The position numbers and the translations under genes are program-made. From Erythrocercus mccallii (lineage: Eukaryota > Chordata > Aves > Passeriformes > Dicruridae): a stretch of DNA of 64,000 nucleotides. Under the pieces are notes generated by a model. The model had not been told where the DNA came from and made no database searches. It saw only the letters and a program-made list of their open reading frames with translations. This document shows, one piece after another, positions 19,786 to 34,700 of the stretch. The DNA is taken from contig VZRG01001518.1 of the NCBI GenBank assembly GCA_013397435.1, positions 1 through 64,000 on the forward strand, given 5' to 3'. Within the stretch, counting starts at the first letter, position 1, and every line of letters begins with the position of its first letter.

Positions 19786-22700
19786 GTGAGGGAGGGGCGG
19801 CGGCAGGTGGGCGGCCTGGGCCCGGGCGCGGCCGTGGCGGGTGGAAGGGCGAAGGCAGCGCGAAGCCGTGAGAGCGGTGCCGGTTTGGAGTCAGGTTGAG
19901 GGGCCCTGGGGCTGCTGTGAGGCGACCGGCGGGTTCCCAGGCTTCGGCCTGGCTCCGGAAGGGCGGTTGCATCCTTCCCCAAAATGACAGCTCCGAGGCG
20001 CCTGGCTGCAGGCCGGCCTGGGAGAGGGAAGGGATGGGAAAAAAGGGCCTTTCTGTCTCTACCTTCGTTCCTGTGAAGGGGGTTGTGGGATGGAGGCGAG
20101 TAAACGCTTTTCTTTCTATTCCCGTCTCGGCATCCGATAGGTGGGCCGTCCTAGGGCTGCTGTAGGGCAAGGAGCCGGGCCGGGGTTGCCCCTCCCCGGG
20201 GTTGCGGCTGCAGCCACCGCGACCCCGGGAGAAACCCAAGCAGGCGGCGGGGGTCGAGGGCCGGGACCAGGGTGCGGTGGCGTTGCTGTCATATGCCTGC
20301 TTTTGTGTGGAAGGAGAAACCTTACGTTGGTGTTAATCAGTTCCTCAGCGGGGACCACCACGAAAATGATACAGCAGACTTCAGTTCACATAGTTTTTTT
20401 TGGTGTTTTGGTGCAGGTCCTGCCGTTGGCGTATTTTTTTATTACTTTATTATTTTATTTTTTATTACTTTATATTTTAAGGGAAATTCCAGATCCAGTC
20501 TGTACATGAGAGTAAAGTTTGTCAGTAGAAACGCTGTATTAGTCAATTGGCACTTTAAGTTTTTCTCCCGCAAGATCTCCTCTAGGTGTAGAATGTGGGA
20601 AAAGTGCTGGACGGGGAACAGTCAGAGAATGCAGACTGGTGGTTTGCGCTCCTTATGAGCTGATCCTGTCAGCCCACTGTAGAGCATGGCCCATGGAAAA
20701 TTGTCTGCGTATAGGTTTGTTTGGTTCAGTGATTTGGCATGCAGGCAAAGCTTGTACTGCTTTTCAGCTGATTTAGGCCTTGCCTTGATTACAAAACGTC
20801 TGATACAGCCTAAAAGGTGAATATAGGTGGATTTGACCTGTACAAATTGTATCCAGTGAGGCTTAGCTTTAGTTTATTCAGTTGGAAATGGATTTTAAGT
20901 AACATCAGAATACAGTATTTCAAAGGAAAAGTAAATCCTTGAAACAGACTGGTACAAAGTCAGCTGAATTGGTGAATACTCTCCCTTCCTGCATGCTATA
21001 TATCTTTTGGTCTTGTAAATAAAGCTTTATTTTGTTTTTATTGTGTTAAGCATAAGCAAAAAGGTTAATTACTTTGAATTACATGGCTATAAACTTGTTA
21101 ACTAAATATGCAAGCTGAACTGATATACTGGTTCCTAAAGCCACTTGAGATGAGCACAATTACAGCAGCATGCAGGAGCAGAAACTTGGAAGTCAAGGGC
21201 AGAGGCAGCTGTAGAGTTGAGCTCAAGGGAGAGAAAAGTCAGTAAACCCAGTTAGTAGGTGGAATGCAAAACATGGCAGGGAGAGGTGACGGGACTGGCC
21301 CAACCTCATTCAGCAAGGCAGTGCCTGACACGCCAGTGGGAGCCAGGATGCCTTGATCACAGGTAGTGCTTGAGTCACTGGGCTGTGCTGTATGTGTTTG
21401 GTCATTACATGTTTTGACTTGCAGATGGCAAAAAACTTGATGATGCTGTCTTTTCATTCTTTTAGGGCTGTAACAATTGAGGAGCTTGTAAAAGAGATTA
21501 AAAAAAAGGGCAGAATCATGAATGATTCACTCCATTTTGCTTTTAACGTTTTGAAGGATTTGCTTTGTGTGCGCATGTCCCGCTCTAATTAAATCAAAAC
21601 CTGGGAGGCAGACAGTTCTGGGAACAGCTTGAAGACTCTGAGAGCCTACACAGGGAAGAGCATTACTCCTCTAGCTTTCTTGTGATGCTGTGCAGGAATC
21701 TGGTCTGCTGTAGATCTTGTAAACCTTTAGTAGATGTATGAAGCATATGCTCAGAGGAGGAGTTTATCGTCTTTGCTCTTTTATGTATCTTATTTTTCTG
21801 TCATTCAGCTGGAGGAGCGCTGCATACAAAACTTACTACATGTCATGCTCCAACCCTAAAGGGGCTTCACCTTGGGTTATTTAAGTTGTTTTTGGGGAAT
21901 GTGGGAGATTGATGTCAAACTAGAACAGGATTGCTTTCCATCTCTTGCTTCTTAACTGTGACTTCATGCAACCTTTTAAGATATAGCCCTTTTAGTCTCT
22001 ATAGATCTTACTTTGTTCATCTGTTGAGAGAGCTAAGCAGCACAAGGGCATGTGTTAGGCAGGGTGTGGGGCAAGCACGCAGTGGTTTTCTGTCCTGCTG
22101 GGTATTGTAGATTTGGCTAGGCTTTAATTTGTTTAATATCATGAAGCACTCTTGTATCATGGCCCTATTCATACCATAGGTAAATGGGTTCTGAGCATGG
22201 GAACTGTGTAATGCAGTTTGTTGAAAGTACAGGCTTTTCCTCTGCAGTCATCAGATCTTTCTGGCTAGATTCTCCTCCCTGCCACCTAATCCCCAATGTG
22301 GCAGAAATTGAGAGCCTTAACCTCCACTGTTGTATTCCTTTGGTGAGTGTGAATGGCATTGTCAGAGCTGTACCCCATTTTGTAAAGATGTCTGTGTACT
22401 CAGTATTTGCAATCCAAGTTGTCCTGGTGAAAATGGGGAGCTGCTCTGTCCTTGCACTCCTGAGCCTCCACACCAACCCCTTTTTAACTGAGGTCAGGTC
22501 TTCTATAAGTTTATTCTTTTACTTGTATGTGTGCTGACTTGATCTCATGTATCTTTTAAGGTACTTTCTGCTGCATCTCTTCTGTCATTTTATTTGACAG
22601 AACAAAACTGAAATACAAACTGTCTTCCGAGATAGACTTATTGTTATTTGCAGTAGCACCTTTGCTTTTGTAAAAGGGAATTAATTTCAAACTGTACCAA

Positions 22701-25700
22701 AGATTATGATAAATGTTTTCCCTGGTTCAGAGAAATAACATACTGGTTTTCTTGTAGTGAAATACTACATTGTGTTGTGAACATGTAATTTTATTCATTT
22801 TTTACTCCCTCTAGGTGATGAAGTAACTAAGTTTTTTCTGTAGGCTTTGTTTCAGCTGGTGAGTCACCCTGCAAGCCTTTGTGATTGTGCTAATTGTATA
22901 AATGACAGGGCTGACTACATGCCTAGGCTGGGATATTTTTCTTACGTGGATGATACACACAATCACACCTTTGTGCACTCCAGCTTACAAAAGTGATTGT
23001 CTGAGCATTCAGTTATTGCTTTCCTGGTGATTTGTGGGGGAACGTGGCATGGAAGGTTCGCTTGAAAAAGAGGTTATCTGCTTCGCTCAGTACTTCAGAG
23101 TTGCTTTGAGATGTCAGATTTATAACCAACTACTAGCTCAGTTACAAAACTGGCAGCTGTCCAAAGGTCCTTTCCGATTAAGTAATGTTGTATTTGTAGT
23201 GGTAGAATTGTGTTTAAACCCTTGGAAAACATGGGTGTTATGATCAATTATTTCTGTAATAATGCAAAAATTCCTAAGTGGACTATGTCTATCCTTAAAG
23301 TCTAAAAGCACGTCAGTATGTCACAGTGTAATGATTGTGGTTTTTAAGAGGGGAACAAGCTTACAGGAATACTGGCAATGATCTCCACAGGGCTCTTCAT
23401 TTCTTTGTATGGTAACAGTGGCCCTTGTTTCTGTTTTTTGCCTTTAAGAATCATGTATTGACTTTAATGCCATTTTATGACTTCTCTGTAGATGATTCCT
23501 AGGTAAACTTGCAAGGTGCCTTTGAAAGAAACATTCAGATAACACCTTGCTGCTTCATTTCCCATGGAGCCCAAGTGATATGGGTATGGTTATGATACAG
23601 CTGAGGTGATGTGTCCTGGGCTGTGATATTTGTACGGTTTGAGTTTATATTGAGGTGGAGTGTACAGGATCTGTGATCACAAACAGAAGTTTTGCTTTGC
23701 TCAGTTGACTTACATATGTACTAGTTAATTGGGTATATTTCATCCTTTCATCCTGATTTCACCTTTCATTATGTTACATGTTATTAACATAACATTTAAC
23801 TGTGCATCTTCAGAAGGGAAGAACTCATTCCTGTTCCTGTCTATTTCATGTAGTGCTGTGTACCTTGTAGACAGACATTGTAAACTGCTTGCTGAAGTAG
23901 CAGTGATTTTCCCCACTGAATTTATCAAAGCATTTTGCCAGTTTGTACTGCTGTGCTCATTTTCTGTTTAAGAACATGAGGGCAAGGAGGGAAGAAATGG
24001 CTAGGCTAAAGTTAGCTAAGAAACCCATGACAGACTAGGATTAGACCCTCTGTGCTCACAAATCAATGCTAGATTGATGAAGTCTTTCTATTTAATCATG
24101 GTAAAAGCGATGTTCAATTGCAATACCTCTAAGGCCTCAGGTACAGCTCTGCAGCCTCTTCCTAATAAATATTCAGGTGATATATTGATTCCTGCTGAAA
24201 GGAAAGGACATTAATGTCATTTGAGATTACCTCTAATTTTGCAGCACTGTTAAAATCAAAGGGTTTAATGCATAAAATAAATGTTTTTTTAAATAGACCA
24301 GCTTAGGTGAAATTTAATTCTGGTTATACAGATGTAAATCTAGAGTAGGAAAAGTACAACTGCAAATTGAATTTAGGAGACTGATACCAATTTTGCACAT
24401 GCTAATAGAAAATGGTTATACTTTTGTGAATCTGTCTTGGGGACTTAATGGTGATTGTTACTTGGACTTCAACACCTGCCACACTTGAAACGTTAGGACA
24501 CAATTGCTGTCTCTAGTGTCAAATCAGACTGAAAACTCTGAGTGGGGTAAGCAAAATATTCCTGAGTAAATTAAACCCCTTACATTTTGATAAATCACTG
24601 TTGCTTTATATGAAGAATAGAGGTACCCCTGATATCAATCTGATGTTTACAGTGATATAATCAGTTAGTAGTGTGTTTTGGAAAAGCTACTTTTCTCACA
24701 TATCCTTATTTAGGAAAAAAACAAAATGTGAAAAATTGAATGTTCCAGTTCTTCCTGGTATACTAGAAATAGTGACCTGTAATGCTTTGTGTTACTATAT
24801 TAATTTTCTTGCCAGTGTTCCTTGAACTGCCTTTCTTAAAAACAATAAATAATATTCTGGAAGTGATTATTTCAGATTATTTTATGGAATTGCTGGATGT
24901 TCTTCTTGGTCTTTTTCTGATAAAATAAACTGTAGCCTATGTATTAGAACATCCATAAATATTTGGATGAATAGTAAGGACCTTCAGGTAGAATTATTTT
25001 TAAAACCCCTATGTTTCTGCAGAAGTGATTTTCCCTGAACTGCTGTAGTCTCAGTTGAGAGCTGGGTCTTGGGGAAAAGTCATGTTTTACTTTTGGTTTG
25101 TGGTGTTTGTCTGTGTCTTGGCCCCAAAGGAGGACTGTCCCTGACCTCCAGCAAACATTAGATCATTTGTTTCTAAGTTTCTACATTAAGTTTAACCAGA
25201 GGTTTCAATGTTTGGCAGCAGTAGTGCAATTTGCTGCCTGTTTTTTCCCTGGAATTGTGGCAGCACTGAGTGTTATTAACGTAACATTTAACTGTGCATC
25301 TTCAGAAGGGAAGGAGAAATCATTCCCTTTCCTGTCTATCTCATGCAGTGCTATGTACCTTGTAGACAGACATTGTAGTTTTACTTACTTTACTTTCCTG
25401 TATCCTCTCCTGTGGGGGATAACACCTCACCTAGAGTGTGTTAAAGCAGCAGCAAACAAAGAACGAGAGGAGCATCTTCAGCTAGTCTTTCTGCTGAGTT
25501 TGGCAGTAAAGCTGCTGCCTGAGCAGCACAGACAGCAGTGGCCCAGTGAGCGGGGTCTGTCTGGCCTGGGCTGCTGGGACTTAGCAGTCCTGGGGATGCT
25601 GCAGTGGCAATGTTATTGTCAGGCTGGTGGCTTTGGTTGAGGTCTGTCCTGGGATGTAGTCTCTCTTGCAGCATTTCTTGTGTTTACACAAATAAAGTGT

Positions 25701-28700
25701 TCATTAGAGCCTTGCATTTGGCATCCTTCAATGTCCAGTCCCAGATGAAGGTACCTGGGAGCTGGGGCTTGCAGGTGGGAGGGTGGGTGTTGTCTGGGTG
25801 TTCAGAGAACAGGAGCAGACAATCTTTGCATAAGAAACACTGGACCAAATGCTGCACACTGGTGGCTTCTCTGCACAGTTGCTGTGAGGGAAGATTCCTT
25901 CCAAGCAATGTTGCTGAGGGCTGGATTGAACTCAAAGGCCATTACAGTGGGGGACATCTGTGTGTTCCCACACCCCTGAAGTGGAAGTTTGTGCAGCCCC
26001 TAATGTGGCAGTTTCCTGCCTGGAAACTGAAAGTCTCAAACCTACCGTCACTGTGTTTTGTCACATGGGCTGTTGCGGTTTCCTCATTTCAAATCTTGAT
26101 TTGTCCTTTCAAAATCTATGGGAATATGCTTGCTAGTTTCAGGGGTATTAATACCCAATTTACCCCTTCGAATTAGGACCATATTTTTTCTAGTCTGCAA
26201 GAGAATTCTAGTAATATGGAAAATTGTCTGATTTTACTAGGAGGGGGCAGGAGGGTGGGAACAGCAGTTCTCAAATCTGTGCACTGCCCCCAGACTTAAT
26301 AGGTTCACCATTTCCTCTTTTCATTCTGTGGTATGTGAGCTTGTGACTAATCTGTAGCAGCTTTGGGCTGTAAGATGACTTCCAAAGGATGATGCATACT
26401 CCAGGCATTCATTTGCTTTCTTTCTCTGCTTTTGGCAGACTGCAGAGAATTGTTTGTTCAGATTTGGTAACTCAGCAACAGAGGAGTATAGTGAGGGTTT
26501 GAAATATGATCTACAAAACCTCAGCAAAGGGAAATGACATAGATCAACTTCGCCATCCAAATGAATGGAGGAGCCTCCATTTCAGAGAAGAGCTGAAGTT
26601 TTAGGTATAATAGTTGCAAACTGTGGGTTTTTTCCTTCATTTCCCCATTCTCCAGCTCATCTTCCTTGTTTCTACCTCCTACTTTTCTCCCCCTCCTCTC
26701 TTCTCAGCTGTTTTCACTAATCTGGCTGAAATACATACTAGGCAGCGGATGTCAGGCTCACCTCACTTTGGAGTGGGGACTTGCCTGAGGAGTCTGCTAA
26801 AAGGTGTGGTCTGTTCTTGCCCACAGACGGTTTTGCCACTGGGACTCTGGGCAAGCAGGGACATGGGGCTAATTTTGAATGTTTGGCAGCATGGTTGAAG
26901 CTCAGTGTGGGAATGGATGTGGATTCTCTGCAGTCCTGTGTCCATGCTGGGGAAGCAGCTGTGCCCTATGAGGACCTATACAGCTCTCACTGAAACAAGT
27001 GGTGTGTCTCATGGGGTGCTGGGTTTTGCTGGATGGCCCAGACTCTGCAGCATACTGCAGTCCTTGGTCTCCTTAAATGGTTTTTTTTTTTCATCCCTCA
27101 ATAGCTGCCAATGTGCAGTGTGGAGCTTGGCAAGCTCCCAGCATGGTGCAGAGTGCTGTGCTGTAGGCAGTGAGACAGTATTTATAAGTTCATTAGGATG
27201 TCCTTCTGCATGTTCAGTGTCAGTGCTGGGTGGAACTGGGCCTGTAGTTCAGCTCTGGCTCCAAGGCAGAGAAGTATACTGACCTAATACCATAACTGGC
27301 ATCTAACCTGCCCAAACCAAACAAGGTAGATTGCTTCCTGTCCACAGTTTCTTACATCTGGTTTTAGTCTCCAAGGTCAGAATGCACTGTAATTTCTGAT
27401 GATGAAGGATGATGTTTGTTTGGAGCTTGTTCTGTTGTATGAATGAGTAACTGTAAACCAGAAGGGGTTTTCTCGCATCTTTCTGCTGTGTATGTTTTGA
27501 GAGAGAAACTTGGTTGTGATGCCCAGAGTGGCTGAGTAGCATGACACATTATCTGTAGACCACTCAGCCCTCTAGCTCTTGGAAGCTGTGCATGAAATTT
27601 CACAACAATGTGATATTAGGAAGGAAATGGAAAGAATGCATTTTCAAGCAGTCAGTATATAATTATATAGTGGCTTTCTATGATGTCATTTGGAGAGAGC
27701 ATTTGGCCTTTGAAATAGAATTGGCTATTGTTGGATGAGTGTGACTGTCCCCAACAGGTCATGAGCAGTAACAAGCGTGCCATGTAGCATGTGCCCTCAG
27801 CTTTGGTACATACTTTCAAATGAAGGAAGGTCATCTTGCCAAAACATAATTCCCTAATAAATTTAGGTCTCTGATTCAGCAGTGGTCCTGATTTAAATTT
27901 TTCTCTGGCTCAGTTTAATACAGTAGCTTTATAAGACTTGTATCCATGTGAGTAAAAGCTTCTGTGTAACTTGTATCTTGGTTCATCGTGTTCAACATCT
28001 GTGCAAAGCAATTCCAGTTGGCCCCCTTTTGGGGATGCTTTCAGAAGGTATATGGTTTTAACCAAGAAATGGCTAGCCAGCTTCACATCAGTTTGTTGTT
28101 GCAGACAGATAAGTCAAGTCTGACAGTGGTGGAGAGCTGATGGTGGTCTCACACCAGACTTCCCTGTTAATAGCTTGGTGTTTGTCTTCTCTTGCTCAAG
28201 GTGGTTTATCAGGCAAGCATGCTAGGTGCTGTGATGGTGAGCAGCAGAGATGGGAAGATGCAGCACGTAGCTGACTTAGAAACTGATGAGAGATTGTATT
28301 TTTTGAGTGAGGGTGAGATTCACGTTGCAGTGGCTGGCATGGATGAAAAGGGTTCAGGATGTGCTGATGAGGAGCATCTGCTGGTAGGAGGGCTCATATG
28401 GATACACTAGACACTTCTAGCTCTTGGTGCAGTTTACAGGGTTAAGCATAACATCTGCTTCCACCTGAAGCTCTGTCAGGTTGCATTTCAGACACATTTG
28501 GCTCAGACACAAAATGCAAAATGTAAGGCATTTTTGCAAGTTCCTTCTTTTAGGGGTTGTTAATACCTCCCTTTTTTGGCATGTATGTTCTCTACTAATT
28601 GAATCCAATTCAGGAAGCTACTTAAAGGTGGGCTGAAGCCAGAATATTCAAACTATTGCCTGGGAAACAAGATCACTTGCATTTAATGGCTAAATTAGAG

Positions 28701-31700
28701 CAGTGGTTGGGGAGTAGGATTGTTTTAAAACATTTCCCCTCCCCCAGCTGGATACAACAAAGTCGTCTTGTAAGATTGTTCAGTAATCGTAGAAATATTT
28801 TAAGAGCAGATTTGAGTCACTTGGAACAAGTCAAGCTGTGGAGTTGTTCAGTTCTAGCCTCCAGTATTATTTGTGTTGCTACAGAGCAGTCCATAAAAAC
28901 TAAAAACTGAGTCCTAGCATGTACATGAGCAACCACAAACACAATGTGCCATGTGTAACTTGTTTTCTATTCTTCGTCCACAGGTTATATGTGGCCTTCA
29001 TCTTGGGAGTCACTGAAATCCCAACTGGACAATGTCCTGAGCACGTTTGGTGATAACTCTGCTTTAAGTAGGAAGGTTAAGTGTAAAGAGTAAATGACTT
29101 CCAGAGCCCCCTTCCAGTCTTCACTATCAACAATTCTACAATTTGTTACTTTATTGCTTACATGTGTATGTTTTTACATACTGTGCTTCAAAATATGCCC
29201 CATAGTTTGAATTCTAAAGTTTGAATTCCAACTCTATTTAGTCAGTGAATACACACTGAAGGATTGAGTAGCTGGAACTACATTCTACCAAGCGGAGCGT
29301 GTGAGATATATTAGTTGTTTGTCTGGACTTCAGGAGGGCTGAAGGGATGCTGGCTACTGTGACACTTGCAGTATTACCCCTTAGGAAAGAAAGGCAGAGA
29401 AGAGTTAATCATCTGTAGTTGTCAGGCATTTCACAGCTTTATGGTTTTGTTCCTTGATGTAGACTTTTGCAGTGATCCTACTAATCACTCTGATGTTTGG
29501 CAATTTTGAAGCCCTCCTCTCATCCCTGCATATATTCTGCATCGTTCACTTCTCTATACTTGTAAACTGCTAATGTAACTCCTTAAACAATGCAAATGAA
29601 TTGTGGTTACCTTTAACTTTTGTGGGATTCTGGGTTGGGAAAAATCCTGTGTTCCAGGATTAATTTTCACTCATGTGAGTCGTTACACTTTCACGTCATC
29701 CTGGGTTCACAGTGGAGGTAAGCACAGTAGTGAATTGGAGGGAAACTGTAGCTAGGACTCTTCATGGTTTGACTGATGCTTAAGTAGGTATCTTGTGATC
29801 TCTCCGTTCTGAAATCTGGAAGGGTTTCAGGAAGTAGAGAGGGCCTCTGAGGGAGTAGACTTTTTGTCAAGGCTGCAGGGATAGTGGACTTGAGCGTTGT
29901 CTGTCCTGGAAGTTTGGAGGAAAACTTTCCCATTGAAATATTCTGTTTTCCAGGCTCACATGGAAAGGGAGAGCACAGCTTTCCTGCCAGTGTCATGTTT
30001 CAGATAGCTCTTCCACCTGAGCACTTAATAAATCAGCTTATTCTTATCCTCTCTGTAGAAGAGATAAGGAGAAGGAGACAAGGAGAAATACCTATTCTAC
30101 AAGGAGCAATATTTCACTCAGGAAACAGGTAGAAACCAAACAATAAGAGTACAGTAAAGGAATTTGGTGGGAGAGAGCTGCTAGTATATGCAGGCACATA
30201 CACACACACACATGCACACACACGTGTATGTGTGTGTATGTATGCGTGTGTATGTGTGTGTGTGTATATATATATATATATAAATAGCTACTCCACTGGT
30301 TTGTAGCTGGTTGTTCTAATGTAGCCTGTGTGGCCAAGTGCCCTAAAATACAGATGCCTTATTGGGACTGAAGCACATGGACCCTTTTAATATGACACAA
30401 AGCCTGTTAACATTAAAATTGCTCTAATGTTCCCTTTGACCTCCCTATTGTTAGGGTTTCTGAGGAGCATAGTAAGGCATTCATTCCTTTCGTGCTCTGC
30501 AGTGTGAGGGAATTCAGCTGGGGAACACCTTGGAATCTGTCTCATCCAGGGAGGCTTTTGGGGCTGGTGAGGACCTTGTGAGGCATCTGTTTGCTTTTAA
30601 GGTTCTTGGCTCTGTGAATTGTGAGAACTGGCCTGAAAGAGCATTTGTCAGCCCTGTGGTCTGCTGCTCTCAATACGGTTGTGTATACCCTTTTTCCTCA
30701 CAAGAGACCTAAAAGAGCATCAAGGCTGACACAATATTTCTATGTGTGCTTTATGAGAAATGTATTTTCTTGGTTTATTATCATTGTTATCTGTGGCAAG
30801 GGTCATCTCCATAGAAAAGTGATTAATTTGATGAAAGTATATTTCTTGCCCTAGGCTCCATTTGTTGCCTGGTACCATGCTGTGCTAGTCATGTGTTAGC
30901 TTTGTCTTACTGCACATAACATTAGGCTTTGTATGAAGAATGTGGCCTTAATCTTCAGTAGACACTGCTGTACAAGGGAACAGAGCCTCCATGAGATGTG
31001 GGGTTCATGCAGATCCAAGTTTTTTTCCATTGCCTCTTGGTTCAATGAGGCTCTAGAGTTAGATTTTATTTCTACAGAATTCCAGAGCTATCAGGAACAG
31101 CCCAGTACTTGGTGTCTGTTTACCCAGGAATGCTCTCCAGTGCTCAGGCTCTGGATTTTTTAACTCTTGAATTGTTTAACTCCTCTTTTTGTGTTTTAAG
31201 ATTTGTCTTAATGCTGCCTTTGGAACTGGTGCTGCAGCAGAGTGTAATTGTAGTGTTTTCCTATTGGATTACTGATCTTGTGTCTTGAAATTTCAGGTCT
31301 GTAGATAATGGGTATATGTCTGTTTCTCTTTCTTCTTGCAGTGCAGAAAACTGCAGTATAATGGAAAAGTTATGTTTGAGGAGTTTGAATAACATTGGTG
31401 GGGATGGCTAGAGCTCCTCTTACTCAATTTCTCTAATTTTTTCTTTAACTTTGTGGTCTTCATGTGCATAAAACTAGTGTCTGTTTATAATGCAACAAAT
31501 CAACTTGCTGAAATTCAAGCTCTAAATATGAAATGAACTCCTGGAGAGACAGAGAATTCTTCTTTATAGTCTTAAAAAGTAAAACTGGTCTGCTTCAGTG
31601 TGTCATTGAGTTTAAGATGCGACTCTCAGTTCTATGTTGGGATCATAATTTTATTTTGAATTAATTGTGCTTTAGACATTAGTCCTGTATAGATTTGCCC

Positions 31701-34700
31701 AGTATTTCATTTGAGAATGAGCAGCAAGGGTAGCAGTGACAATGAATGCAAAGAAGTGTAATAGTGTCCAAGGATAACTAAACTAACTCTAAAGTCTCTT
31801 CTAAGGTGTTTTTGAGTGCAATACCAGGCTATTTGATGTTAAACTTTCAAAACTTAAATATTTAGGAAAGAATGCCCTGAGCAAATGACACAATTACTGG
31901 TCAGGTTTTCTTCCAGGGTGGGAGACAAACTTCAGCCTTAGGCTAAGAAATTGGAAGCAGCCAAGGCACAAAGAGGATGAAGCTGCCCATTCATATCTGA
32001 AGTGGGCAAGCAGCTACAGGCTTATGTCTTTTCTTCCCACTCCTGCTTCATCCTGCACTTGGTTTTGTTCCTCTTCCTTGGATTCCTGCAGAATTCCATT
32101 GCAGTCGCTGATCATCCTGCTTGCCACTGTTACCCTGTGCCACTCTTTTGACTGGCATCTCTTATCTTTTCCCTTGGACACATGTTCTTTGCCTCCCCCT
32201 TACAAGATTTGCTTTCTCCCTTGACTCTGGTACTTCTTATAGCTCCTTATCTAATCAGTCTTTTTCTGACAGTTTTCTTCTCCAGCTCCCAGCCTTCTTG
32301 CCGCAGTTCTTTCTCCCCGCACTGGTAAGCTGAGATGGCTCAGCCAGCTGGACAGTGGCTTCGTCTTTCAGGCCTGAGGCTGTCAGAAATGCCAGGCACT
32401 GCCAGGCGTGGGTAACAAGTGGAGAGGAAGGGGGTTAAACCTTGGTTTAAGGTCTTGTCTATGTGTAGAAATTATTACTTTTCCTTGAACTTGTAAAAAT
32501 AAAGCTGGCTTGAGTTAAACTGCAGTAGATTTTGGGATGTCTTATGCCAGCCTAAACTTGGATTAATCCAGTGCAGATGTAAAACAGGCATTACTGCTGC
32601 AGCAAAATCTGTTTGAATAAGAAATTACGTTTTCCTGAGTACCAATCTGTAAGAACATTTAGCTTTGCTCCAAATTAGAAGACATTTGTAACAGGCTCCT
32701 CAGTGGCAATGGGCTACTGGGAACCCTTGTCAGGGATCTGGCAACCTTCCACCTGAGGCATGTCATGCATCTGCTTTAGCAGAGTTCTTGGTGCCAGAAA
32801 ATACAGCATGACACCTCTCTTGCCCTGTCACCAGGGAATGGCAGAGCTGAGGTCAGTGGGGAGCTTTATCTGCTGACCAGGCCAGACTGATACCAGAAGG
32901 CAGAAAGTGGGCATATCCCTGCTACTGGATCTCTGCCCAAACCAGCTGGGTCCCACTGGGCAGAGCTCTGACTGGTACTGGCAGCTGAGCCCTTCTGAAG
33001 GCTTCAGCTCCTCAGTGCACTGTGGCAGCCTCACATGCCCTACCCAGTCCGAAAATGCCAATGAATGAGGGATTTGTCTCTGCAGCTGTGATGCAGCTGT
33101 GTATCCCCTGCATTCCACCCCATCAGTGCAGTGGCCTTAAGCAGCTGGCTGGGGACAGCATGGGCTGGTTTTCTGCTGCTGGCCTGGGAACTGTCACTGA
33201 CCACTTTGCGGGATAAAGGCTTTTCACTGCTGCCAGTGTCTGCCAACTCCTATTGCAATTAAAGGGTAATCTTTTCTAAATGGTGCTAAATTAAGACTTA
33301 ATCCTTCCCTCATGCCACATAAGAGGATGAATCCCTAGTTTTCTGAAAACAGCTTATTGTTTGGGCCACTGTCCAACCGACCCTTACAACAATGGTCCTG
33401 CATGGTTTGTCTGTGGAGAGGACTCACACCTTTTGATCGGTCTGCCTGTAGATCCAACACCTCCATGAGGTGTATGGAAAAGTATAGGAGTTATTTGCCA
33501 CTTCCTTGTATGGCTCATACCATATGAAACTTGGGAGGAGGTTTCCTGTTGCTGAAGTTCTTACCCTGGATGCCGTGGTGATGGGAGATGACTTTGCCTG
33601 TGACTGTGTGTGCTGGGTCCCTGCTGTTGGCTGTCCACTCACTAGCCACCAGTCATGCTTGTGTGTTGCATCGAAGCAAACAGTCCTGGCATTATGGGTT
33701 GGTTTGTTTTAATCAAGGCGGCTGTGTGCATAAAGCTGTAGTTTAAATTATTGTTGTTACATAAGGCTACTGTCACAACATAAATCAACGAGGGGGAAGA
33801 GACTAACTTTTCACCACTCTTGGAATTGCTGATCTGGATTAATAAACAACAAATTTCACCTTTGGGGACAGGAGGAGACTGCCTTTTGAGCCCTTGTTAA
33901 GATCAGGCTTTTATGCCTCTCTTTAGGGGAACTACAGTGTCTGTAGAGCAGTCAGAATGTTTATTTGCTCGTAAATATGTGAATTTGTTTAAAGAAAATG
34001 CAGTCAAATGGGATGGAGGGAGGGAGCAGCAATGGGGACATAAGTTTTTGGGCACCTCATCAGTGAAATATATCCAGAAGCTTGCTTTGATTCCATGTTT
34101 TTACACAAATTCCTTGAGGGGAAAAAAGTAATCTGGAGAATTTCAGTGGGATAATTCTAGCAATAGGATCTGAAATATACTACTACATAAAATCCTCTTA
34201 AAATCCTTATTATATAAGACTTCTTTTCCGTCCTGTTCACTTAAGATTCTGTATAGCAGTGTCTGTAGCACTATTACAAAGATCAGACCTGTGGGCCTTC
34301 TTGATCTGTCTGCTGCCCAAGAGTAGAGGCTCCTGAATAGTCTGGTTCTCACCCAAGTGCAAGAGTGAGTGGTTCTGCTGGATCATGGCAGAGGGCTTCA
34401 CATGTATCCCCTCCTCAGGTGACCTTGGGCAACTGAACCTTCACAGAGGTGTTTAAATTATTATTAGTGGCAACAAAACCTGCATTGTGTTTCTACTGAA
34501 CATGAGGTCAGAACTTAAGATGTGTTTATTTAAGATGCGTTTTCAGTTAGCAACCACATGAAAGGCCGCTGGCTGGAGGATGGTGACAGACATGAATGAG
34601 TCTGTGACAGACATTCCCAATCTAAGAAAACAAAAATATATGCAAAACAGAAGAGCTGGCCGAACAGCTGTTCTAGTGGCAAGTGGCCTTTGAATTAATC

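Larger units (their letters stand above)
18990..20290. promoter_or_regulatory. BICD2: CpG island and promoter region of BICD2
   Basis: Very GC-rich and CpG-dense sequence spanning about 550 bases before the BICD2 start codon, exon 1 and the beginning of intron 1. No TATA box is evident, fitting a broad housekeeping-type promoter. The transcription start is probably between about 19200 and 19450, but cannot be fixed from sequence alone. Confidence 0.8.

Noticed and set aside
25098..25640. 180-codon open frame in BICD2 intron 1
   Set aside because: No domain and no splice support; part of it is the direct repeat described separately.
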